Below, in pieces: positions 24,872-31,577 of a stretch of DNA of 64,000 nucleotides (its first letter is position 1; every line of letters begins with the position of its first letter). This stretch comes from RFXV01 sp038150465 (GTDB lineage Bacteria; Bacteroidota; Bacteroidia; Flavobacteriales; Schleiferiaceae): positions 55,544-119,543 of the forward strand of contig JAYOTP010000002.1 in assembly GCA_038150465.1 (NCBI GenBank), read 5' to 3'. The translations under genes were made by a program, and so were the position numbers. The notes beneath the pieces are model-generated. The model was not told where the DNA came from, ran no database searches, and saw nothing but the letters and a program-made list of their open reading frames with translations.

Positions 24872-26115
24872 ACATCCTTATTTGGTTGCAGCGCGATCTG
24901 CGTCTGCACGATAACGAGATCTTTCACCGGGCCGGACAAGAGGGCCACCACATATTGCCTGTTTTTGTTTTTGATGAGACCGAATCCATGGCCTTCCCAA
25001 GCGGTTTGTCCCGATGGTCGGAGAACAAAAAGGCCTTTCTTCAGGAGTGCCTCTCAGACCTCAGATCTTCCCTGTCGGCATTTGGTGTGCCTTTGCTCTA
25101 TCGAGAGGGAGATACAGTACAAGTACTTTCTGAGCTGTTTGCTGCACATTCGATCGATGAGGTGTGGTTCACCGACACGGCCGGAACGGAAGAACAACGA
25201 CGTCAGGAAAAACTCTGTCAAAAACTGGCGCACAGGAGCTTCTCCGGACAAAGCCTCCTGCATCCTGATGACCTGCCATTCAAGGAAGAAGCATGCCCAA
25301 GAGTGTTCACGGCCTTTCGAAAAAAGGTGGAGAAGTACGGGTGCTATCGCGACCCCTTACCCACCCCTTCCGTTCTTCGGCCCATAGCTGCCCGTTTTGA
25401 AGATTTTCTCCCAGACCCGTCAGAACGGAGCATTCATCCGCATTCTGCTTTTCCCTTCCGAGGTGGAGAAAGCGCTGGCTTGGATCGCCTCGAGGAATGG
25501 ATGTGGAAGGAAGACCGACTCAGGGAATACAAGGAGACCCGAAACGGCATGCTCGGCACTTCCTACTCCTCCAAGTTTTCGCCTTGGATCGCCTGGGGCT
25601 GCCTCTCCCCGAAATTCATTTTAAATGAGATCCGCCGCTACGAAGAAGAGCGCATATCCAATTCCAGCACCTATTGGCTGATATTTGAGCTTTTGTGGCG
25701 TGATTTTTTTCATTTCACCTGGCGGAAAGAGCGTGGACACTTCTTCAAGGAACAGGAAGAGGCCCACATTCGATCGGGCCGCTCCCTCCTGCTCTGGCAG
25801 GAAGGTCGAACAGGACAGGATTTCGTTGATGCCCACATGAGGGAATTGCTGCATACCGGCTTTATGAGCAACCGGGGGCGGCAGAACGTGGCCAGCTATC
25901 TGGTCCATGCTTTAAAGGAGCACTGGTTGCTTGGCGCTCAATGGTTTGAGCATTCGCTGATCGACTACGAGGTCTGCAGCAACTACGGCAATTGGACCTA
26001 TGTGGCTGGTGTAGGAAACGACCCGAGAGACCATCGTGTGTTCAATCCGCGCATACAGGCCGAACGATATGACCCCGATAAGCGTTATGTGCATACTTGG
26101 ATAAATAAGGAATAA
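24868..26115 (+). CDS. DASH-family cryptochrome/photolyase
   Basis: A 415-residue flavoprotein of the Cry-DASH subfamily, which repairs UV-induced cyclobutane dimers mainly in single-stranded DNA or acts as a light sensor. The N-terminal photolyase Rossmann domain begins LIWLQRDLRLHDNEI; the FAD-binding helical domain has TSYSSKFSPWIAWGCLSPKF (about 232-251), ELLWRDFFHFT and NRGRQNVASYLVHA; the C-terminus has WTYVAGVGNDPRDHRVFNP, a strong DASH hallmark. I take the start at ATG 24868 because of the ATGA overlap with DUF2256; an upstream in-frame start at 24802 would only read DUF2256 out of frame. It heads an operon with a TetR-like regulator and an ABC1 kinase. Confidence 0.94.
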   Translation: MNILIWLQRDLRLHDNEIFHRAGQEGHHILPVFVFDETESMAFPSGLSRWSENKKAFLQECLSDLRSSLSAFGVPLLYREGDTVQVLSELFAAHSIDEVWFTDTAGTEEQRRQEKLCQKLAHRSFSGQSLLHPDDLPFKEEACPRVFTAFRKKVEKYGCYRDPLPTPSVLRPIAARFEDFLPDPSERSIHPHSAFPFRGGESAGLDRLEEWMWKEDRLREYKETRNGMLGTSYSSKFSPWIAWGCLSPKFILNEIRRYEEERISNSSTYWLIFELLWRDFFHFTWRKERGHFFKEQEEAHIRSGRSLLLWQEGRTGQDFVDAHMRELLHTGFMSNRGRQNVASYLVHALKEHWLLGAQWFEHSLIDYEVCSNYGNWTYVAGVGNDPRDHRVFNPRIQAERYDPDKRYVHTWINKE

Positions 26116-26786
26116 TGAGCCCTACCGCTGACCAAAGCAAAAATGCCAAAACCGAAAAGATGAATGAAAAGATCAGGACGGCCTATATGGAATACCGACT
26201 GCTCAAGGGAGAATTCCCTGGGAGCGTCTTTGCATTCTGTAAGGAACTGAAGATCAAAGAATCTGTGTTCTATGAGCACTACAACAGCTTCAGCCAGATC
26301 GAATCTGCATTTTGGAAAAACAAACTGGAGACCACTGTCCGCCGACTCAAAGACTCCTCGGACTGGACGGGATTCAGCAGCCGGGAAAAGTTGTTGGCGT
26401 TCTATTTTACATGGTTCGAGGAACTCCTTCAGGAGCGCAGTTTTGCTCTGTTGAGCTTCCCGGAAAAGCCCAGCACGCCCTTTTCGGACAATCCGCTGGA
26501 TGCCACCAAGTCCCATTTTGAGGATTTCGTCAAGGAGCTGCTCACCGAGGGAGAGGGCAATGGAGAGATCGCCTCCCGCGGACCGGTCTCTGCTCGCTAT
26601 GCCGACATGTTGTGGATGCAGTTCGTCTTCCTTTTCAACTATTGGAGAAAAGACCAAAGCGCTGGATTCGAACATACCGATGCAGCCATTGAAAAGAGTG
26701 TGAACCTTGGATTCGATCTGATGGGCAAAGGCATCGTGGAATCTCTGGTCGATTTTGGAAAATTCCTGCTCAAGCAGGACCGATGA
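26115..26786 (+). CDS. TetR-like transcriptional regulator
   Basis: A 223-residue mostly helical protein. The N-terminal 70 residues fit a TetR helix-turn-helix (KIRTAYMEYRLLKGEFPGSVFAFCKELKIKESVFYEHYNSF in sequence order, with the recognition-helix YEHYNS pattern). The rest is a helical ligand/dimer domain of the type found next to ABC1 kinases in Bacteroidota. The start codon overlaps the cryptochrome stop as TAATG, and the stop overlaps the ABC1 kinase start as ATGA, so all four genes are one unit. Its target, ligand and whether it responds to light or DNA damage are unknown. Confidence 0.75.
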   Translation: MSPTADQSKNAKTEKMNEKIRTAYMEYRLLKGEFPGSVFAFCKELKIKESVFYEHYNSFSQIESAFWKNKLETTVRRLKDSSDWTGFSSREKLLAFYFTWFEELLQERSFALLSFPEKPSTPFSDNPLDATKSHFEDFVKELLTEGEGNGEIASRGPVSARYADMLWMQFVFLFNYWRKDQSAGFEHTDAAIEKSVNLGFDLMGKGIVESLVDFGKFLLKQDR

Positions 26787-28102
26787 AAGAACAAAAGAAA
26801 ATCCCGGTCACCAAGGTGCAGCGGGCCAGTCGCTTCGTGGCCACAGGTGCGCGCGTCGGTGGTAACTATCTGAAGTATTATTCCAAAAAACTCATCAAGC
26901 CCGATCAGGGTCGGGATGAGTTGGATGCGGACAATGCGGAAGACATCTACAACTCCCTCTCTGAACTCAAGGGAAGCGCACTGAAGGTGGCGCAAATGCT
27001 GAGTATGGACCAGGGAATGCTGCCCGGAGTCTACGCGGAAAAATTCTCCCAGGCACAGTACAACGCGCCTCCACTCTCCTATCCATTGGTCGTCAAAACC
27101 TTTCAGCGCGAATTGGGACAGGGACCAGAGCATTTCTTCGACTCCTTCGGTAAGAGTGCTGCAGCGGCAGCCTCCATTGGGCAGGTGCACAAGGGGCGGA
27201 TCGGAAAGACGGTCTATGCGGTCAAGGTGCAGTATCCCGGAGTTGCAGACAGCATCCACTCCGACCTGCGCATGGTCAAGCCCATTGCCCAGCGCATGTT
27301 CAACATCAGTGAGGCCGATATCAACCACTACCTGAGCGAGGTTGAGGAGCGGCTCATCGAGGAGTGTGATTACGGCCTTGAGTACACCCGCAGTCTGGAG
27401 ATCGCAGATCACTGCCGACACATACCCGATCTGCAGTTCCCCGAATATCTGCCCAAGATCAGCTCGCGAAGGATCCTGACGATGGAATGGCTTCCCGGAG
27501 CGCATATGGAAGAATTCCTCAAGGCAGATCCCGATCAAAAGACGCGCGATCGTTTGGGACAGGCCATTTGGGACTTCTACGACCACCAGATCCACAGCAT
27601 GAAACAAGTGCATGCGGACCCACATCCGGGAAATTTCCTCCTCCAATCCTCAGGGACGGTCGGTGTGATCGACTTTGGCTGCGTCAAGACACTGACCGAC
27701 GAATTCTACACCCGTTATTTCCGCTTGCTCAACGTAGAAGACGGAAAAGAACCCGAGGACTACGAATCCCTCTTGTACGACCTGCAGTATCTGCTCAAGG
27801 AGGACCGTGCGGATGATGCGGCCTACTACAAAAAACGCATCCTTGAGTTGAATCAGATACTCGGCAGACCCTTTCACCACGAGGAGTTCGATTTTGGTGA
27901 TCCCGCCTACTTTTCTTCCATCTACAGACTCAGTGAGGAACTCAGCAAGGACAAACGCCTGCGCAGTGCCAATGGGGCAAGAGGTCCAAAGGACGCCTTG
28001 TACATCAACCGCACCTATTTTGGTTTGTACTCGCTGCTGAATCGTCTTGGTGCGCGCATAAAGGTGACTTCACCGATCTCATCCCTTTCTTTGCAGGCCT
28101 AA
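26783..28102 (+). CDS. ABC1/UbiB-family atypical kinase
   Basis: A 439-residue AarF/UbiB (ABC1) family protein. The family's K-x-G-Q-type N-terminal extension is present as LKGSALKVAQMLSMD (about 53-67), followed by the alanine-rich loop AAAASIGQVHKGRI, the VAIK-like lysine in VYAVKVQYPG, the catalytic HADPHPGNF and the metal-binding DFG in VIDFGCVK. Family members support quinone biosynthesis or membrane lipid homeostasis, with ATPase rather than protein kinase activity. It follows the TetR-like gene with an ATGA overlap and precedes a rhomboid gene by nine bases. In Bacteroidota it is commonly paired with such a TetR-like gene. Confidence 0.92.
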   Translation: MKEQKKIPVTKVQRASRFVATGARVGGNYLKYYSKKLIKPDQGRDELDADNAEDIYNSLSELKGSALKVAQMLSMDQGMLPGVYAEKFSQAQYNAPPLSYPLVVKTFQRELGQGPEHFFDSFGKSAAAAASIGQVHKGRIGKTVYAVKVQYPGVADSIHSDLRMVKPIAQRMFNISEADINHYLSEVEERLIEECDYGLEYTRSLEIADHCRHIPDLQFPEYLPKISSRRILTMEWLPGAHMEEFLKADPDQKTRDRLGQAIWDFYDHQIHSMKQVHADPHPGNFLLQSSGTVGVIDFGCVKTLTDEFYTRYFRLLNVEDGKEPEDYESLLYDLQYLLKEDRADDAAYYKKRILELNQILGRPFHHEEFDFGDPAYFSSIYRLSEELSKDKRLRSANGARGPKDALYINRTYFGLYSLLNRLGARIKVTSPISSLSLQA

Positions 28103-28111
28103 GCACCTCAT

Positions 28112-28774
28112 TTGACTTATCTGCTCATTGGTTCGATCGTCGGTGTCAGCCTGTTGGCATTCCGGGAACCTCGAATATTCCATCGCCTTTGTTTTTGGGT
28201 GGAACCCGTTTTGGCCGGAGACGGTCTGCGCATGATCGGTTCGGCCTTCCTCCATGCAGATACCACCCATTTGGCCTTCAATATGCTCAGCCTCTACTTT
28301 TTTGGCGATGCATTGGAGGCCTCCCTTCATTCCGGGCAATACGCAGCGATCGCTTTGGGCAGTTTGGTCGGAGGCAATCTTCTTGCACTCCGGATGCACA
28401 GAAAAGACCCGAACTACCGTGCGGTCGGAGCATCAGGCATGGTGAGCGGACTCATTTTCTCGGCCATCATCCTCTATCCAGAGATTCGCATCGGCATCCT
28501 CTTTCTGCCGTTCATGCTGCCCGGATGGATCTACGGTCTGCTCTTTCTGGGCATCTCTCTCTTTGGAATGAAAAAAGCCGTGGACAACATCGGTCATGAA
28601 GCCCATTTGGGCGGAGCACTTTCCGGACTTTTCTTGACCCTGGTCATGTTCCCGGATCGTCTGAGTTTGGATAATCTCGAGCTTATGGCCCTGGCTGTCC
28701 CTTGCATCACACTGCTCGCCCTGAGCCTGTTCAAGCCAGCGCTTTTTGAGCGCATCGGACAAAGAGACCACTGA
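28112..28774 (+). CDS. Rhomboid-family intramembrane protease
   Basis: A 220-residue membrane protein with about six hydrophobic helices. Rhomboid hallmarks are HADTTHLAFNM in helix 2 (about 48-58), the catalytic serine in VGASGMVSG (about 109-117) and the catalytic His in GHEAHLGGALSG (about 167-178). It would cut substrates within the inner membrane. The first codon is TTG at 28112, nine bases after the ABC1 kinase stop, and no ATG lies nearby that keeps the first helix. It is a candidate for co-expression with the cryptochrome unit. Confidence 0.9.
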   Translation: MTYLLIGSIVGVSLLAFREPRIFHRLCFWVEPVLAGDGLRMIGSAFLHADTTHLAFNMLSLYFFGDALEASLHSGQYAAIALGSLVGGNLLALRMHRKDPNYRAVGASGMVSGLIFSAIILYPEIRIGILFLPFMLPGWIYGLLFLGISLFGMKKAVDNIGHEAHLGGALSGLFLTLVMFPDRLSLDNLELMALAVPCITLLALSLFKPALFERIGQRDH

Positions 28775-28801
28775 ATGAAGCAGGCATTTGGGGTATTGAC
28801 C

Positions 28802-28809
28802 TACATTCG
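28802..28809 (+). promoter_or_regulatory. -7 promoter box for the Nudix gene
   Basis: TACATTCG matches the variant TAnnTTCG found at several starts here; it ends 20 bases before the GTG at 28830. Confidence 0.5.
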
Positions 28810-28829
28810 AAATGTAAAAGGAAACCACA

Positions 28830-29366
28830 GTGAATTTCTGCTCTGAATGCGGATCGGCCGAGCTGGACTTCAAAGTCCCGGAAGGCGATCATTTGCCCCG
28901 TTTCGTTTGTGCTGGCTGTGGGCTGATCCATTACGAGAATCCGAGGATGATCGTGGGCTGTATTCCCGTATGGAAGGACCGTGTTCTGATTGCCCGCAGG
29001 GCCATTGAACCGCGATATGGTCTGTGGAATCTGCCCTGCGGTTTCCTCGAATCGGGTGAGACCGTGGAAGAAGGCGCTAAAAGAGAAGTGCTGGAGGAGA
29101 CAGGTGCTGAAGTGGATCTGATCCGACTCCATACCGTCTACAATCTGCCACACGCCCGGCAGGTCTACCTCATATTCTTGGCCGAGATGCGATCAGAGAA
29201 CTGTTCGACCACACTGGAAAGCAGCGAGGTTCAATTGTTCACAGAAGAAGAGATGCCCTGGTCGGAAATGGCTTTTACATCGAGCACCTTTGCCCTGCGG
29301 AGCTACTTTTCGGACCGAAAAACAGCCAACAAAACCGTGCATTTTGGTACGCATCGGCCTGAATGA
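28830..29366 (+). CDS. Nudix hydrolase with N-terminal zinc ribbon
   Basis: A 178-residue Nudix hydrolase. Two Cys pairs (Cys4-Cys7, and CAGCG at about 27-31) form a zinc ribbon, as in NudC- and NADH-pyrophosphatase-like members. The Nudix box is GFLESGETVEEGAKREVLEE with the usual GX5EX7REUXEE spacing. Such enzymes cleave nucleoside diphosphates linked to another group, for example ADP-ribose or dinucleotides. The start is GTG at 28830, because it begins immediately with FCSECG. The stop overlaps the esterase start as ATGA. The exact substrate is unknown. Confidence 0.9.
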   Translation: MNFCSECGSAELDFKVPEGDHLPRFVCAGCGLIHYENPRMIVGCIPVWKDRVLIARRAIEPRYGLWNLPCGFLESGETVEEGAKREVLEETGAEVDLIRLHTVYNLPHARQVYLIFLAEMRSENCSTTLESSEVQLFTEEEMPWSEMAFTSSTFALRSYFSDRKTANKTVHFGTHRPE

Positions 29367-30019
29367 CCAGAGAACCAATGGAGTACATTGAATACAGACA
29401 CAATGAAGGATCCAGGGACAAACGCATTCTTGTTCTGCTCCATGGATACGGCAGCAACGAACACGATCTTCCGGGCTTGGGAAGTGCCCTGAGCAGCGAC
29501 TGTACCCTTCTCAGCCTGCGTGCGCCGATCGACCTTCCTTTTGGCGGTCATGCATGGTTTTCGCTCTATCCCCAGGAGAAGGGATTCAAAGCAGATATTC
29601 CAGAGGCATTGAAGGCACTGGACCGACTCGAACAGCTGCTCGAAGAACTCATCGAACGCTATGCCCCGGCCTCCGGCAAGGTCTGGCTCCTTGGATTCAG
29701 CCAGGGGAGCATGCTCAGTCAGGCACTGATGCTCCGTAAGAGTGAGCAGATCGAAGGCGTCATCGGTCTGAGCGGTTATCTGCCCGATCCACTCATTCCA
29801 GAAGCCCTTCCTTCGCCCGAACAGATGCCCAGGATATTGCTCGTCCACGGTACGGAAGATGAGGTGATCGATGTGGAGAAGGCACGCAGATCGCATCGGT
29901 GGTACCAGGAGCAAGGGATCCAACACGAATACCATGAATTTTCGATCGGCCATGAGGTGGGTATGGAGGAGATCGACCTGATGGACAAATGGTGGCAGAA
30001 AATGGGCGAAGCACAATAG
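29363..30019 (+). CDS. Carboxylesterase/phospholipase-type alpha/beta hydrolase
   Basis: A 218-residue cytoplasmic hydrolase of the carboxylesterase/lysophospholipase family. It has the oxyanion motif LVLLHGYGSNEHD (about 22-34), the nucleophile elbow GFSQGSML (Ser near 115), and the acid and histidine in VHGTEDEVID and IGHEVG. The length is standard. The ATG overlaps the Nudix stop (ATGA). There is no signal peptide, so a role in lipid or ester turnover inside the cell is likely, but the substrate is unknown. It is followed by rfbC after a fresh promoter box. Confidence 0.88.
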   Translation: MTREPMEYIEYRHNEGSRDKRILVLLHGYGSNEHDLPGLGSALSSDCTLLSLRAPIDLPFGGHAWFSLYPQEKGFKADIPEALKALDRLEQLLEELIERYAPASGKVWLLGFSQGSMLSQALMLRKSEQIEGVIGLSGYLPDPLIPEALPSPEQMPRILLVHGTEDEVIDVEKARRSHRWYQEQGIQHEYHEFSIGHEVGMEEIDLMDKWWQKMGEAQ

Positions 30020-30024
30020 GAACA

Positions 30025-30032
30025 TACATTTG
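30025..30032 (+). promoter_or_regulatory. -7 promoter box for rfbC
   Basis: TACATTTG matches TAnnTTTG and ends five bases before the rfbC ATG at 30038, again predicting a leaderless transcript. Confidence 0.65.
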
Positions 30033-30037
30033 CCCTC

Positions 30038-30592
30038 ATGCAGATACAGCCCACCCCTTTACCCGGACTTTTGCTCATCGAACCGCGTGTATTCGGTGAT
30101 AAACGCGGGTATTTCATGGAAACCTACAGCAGCGGGCCATTGGCCGAGCAGGGGCTTTTCGCCCATTTCGTTCAGGACAACGAATCGCTCTCTCAGAAGG
30201 GCGTGCTTCGAGGCCTGCACTGGCAGGCTCCGCCTTTTGCGCAGGGCAAGCTCGTTCGCGTGGTCAGCGGGGCCGTCTTTGACGCAGTGGTCGACATTCG
30301 CCTTGGATCTCCCACCTATGGCCGCTCCTTTGGTCTTCGACTGGATGGCGAGAACAAACGCATGCTCTACATCCCTCCTGGTTTTGCCCATGGATTCGCT
30401 ACGCTGGAAGACGACACGCGTTTTCTCTATAAATGCACCGGACCGTACAACAAAGAGAGTGAGGGCTGCATTCATGTGAACGACCCGGCCCTGGGCATCG
30501 ATTGGGGCATCGACGAGCCCATCCTCTCCGATAAGGATGCCGCGGCACCTCTGCTGGCCGACATTCAAAGTCCTTTCAGCTATGCGGGATAA
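30038..30592 (+). CDS. rfbC: dTDP-4-dehydrorhamnose 3,5-epimerase
   Basis: RfbC epimerises dTDP-4-keto-6-deoxyglucose at C3 and C5 on the path to dTDP-L-rhamnose, a sugar of surface polysaccharides. The 184-residue cupin protein has LIEPRVFGDKRGYFMETY, the catalytic His in LRGLHWQAP, a central KLVRVVSGAVFDAVVDIR and the C-terminal YKCTGPYNKESEGCIHVNDP with the active-site Tyr. The length is typical. It is not next to the other rfb genes. It overlaps the lytic transglycosylase by 11 bases, and a carbohydrate region lies about 13 kb downstream. Confidence 0.96.
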   Translation: MQIQPTPLPGLLLIEPRVFGDKRGYFMETYSSGPLAEQGLFAHFVQDNESLSQKGVLRGLHWQAPPFAQGKLVRVVSGAVFDAVVDIRLGSPTYGRSFGLRLDGENKRMLYIPPGFAHGFATLEDDTRFLYKCTGPYNKESEGCIHVNDPALGIDWGIDEPILSDKDAAAPLLADIQSPFSYAG

Positions 30593-31571
30593 ATGGCTCC
30601 GATCCATTGGTGCGGCCGTTGTCCTGCTGGGCATCGGCGCGTTCCTTGCCGCCTCGATCTCGTCCAATGATGAAGCTCAAACAGAGGCAGACAGAGAAAA
30701 GCAGGATGCACCCTACTCAGTGGTGGCCCTTCCAATTCCAGATGCGATCGACCTGGCTGGTGAGTACGCTCCACTGACCGATCCAGACGTGCGCGAACGC
30801 TTGGACAGGGAACTTCTGGTCAATACCTATTGGCAGTCGAACGGACTTCTGCTGCTGAAACGAACGAACAGGTATTTTCCAAGGATCGAAGAACTGCTTG
30901 CCGAAGAAAAGATCCCGCTGGATTTCAAATACCTCGCCTTGGCCGAGAGCGGACTGGACCATGTGGTCTCCCCTTCCGGCGCAGCCGGATTCTGGCAGAT
31001 CATGAAGACAACAGGACGCGAACTCGGCTTGCGGATAGACAAGCAAGTGGACGAGCGCTATCACCTCGAAAAGGCCACCCGCGCTGCCTGTTCTTACCTG
31101 AAAGACGCATACGAAGAATTCGGAAGCTGGACGCTTGCAGCGGCCTCCTACAATATGGGAGTGAGCGGATTGAAACGGCAAATGGAACGGCAGGCCTGCG
31201 GAAACTACTATGATCTGCTGCTCAACAAGGAGACCAGCCGTTATGTGTTTCGGATCCTCGCCCTGAAGAAGATCCTCGAGGCTCCGGAGGAACATGGGTT
31301 CAGCTTTACCGCCTCCGACCTGTATGCGCCCTTCAGCCTGCGTGAGCGCGTTCTAAGCGAAGGGAACCACGACCTGATGGCGCTGGCCAAAAGCGAAGGC
31401 ATCTCGTACAAATCTCTCATCCGCTATAACCCCTGGCTACGCAGTGACCAGCTCACTGTAGCTGCAGGTGAAGCCTGTATCCTTCAGCTTCCAATGTCTG
31501 AAGAGATCCAAAAGGAGACCAGCACTCCATCCGAAACGGCTGAACCGCTGGACTCTTCCGTTGTTGAATAG
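30582..31571 (+). CDS. Lytic transglycosylase with LysM-like tail
   Basis: A 329-residue cell-wall hydrolase. It has an N-terminal membrane anchor (SIGAAVVLLGIGAFLAASI, about 8-26), a GH23-like SLT domain with catalytic Glu in LALAESGLDHVVSPSGAAG and GFWQIMKTTGRELGL, and a later motif ASYNMGVSGLKRQM. A LysM-like segment near residue 265 (EGNHDLMALAKSEGISYKSL) could bind peptidoglycan. It would cut glycan strands in the periplasm. I start it at ATG 30582, overlapping the end of rfbC by 11 bases; the longer frame from 30537 lies inside rfbC. Confidence 0.9.
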   Translation: MRDKWLRSIGAAVVLLGIGAFLAASISSNDEAQTEADREKQDAPYSVVALPIPDAIDLAGEYAPLTDPDVRERLDRELLVNTYWQSNGLLLLKRTNRYFPRIEELLAEEKIPLDFKYLALAESGLDHVVSPSGAAGFWQIMKTTGRELGLRIDKQVDERYHLEKATRAACSYLKDAYEEFGSWTLAAASYNMGVSGLKRQMERQACGNYYDLLLNKETSRYVFRILALKKILEAPEEHGFSFTASDLYAPFSLRERVLSEGNHDLMALAKSEGISYKSLIRYNPWLRSDQLTVAAGEACILQLPMSEEIQKETSTPSETAEPLDSSVVE

Positions 31572-31577
31572 ACCATC

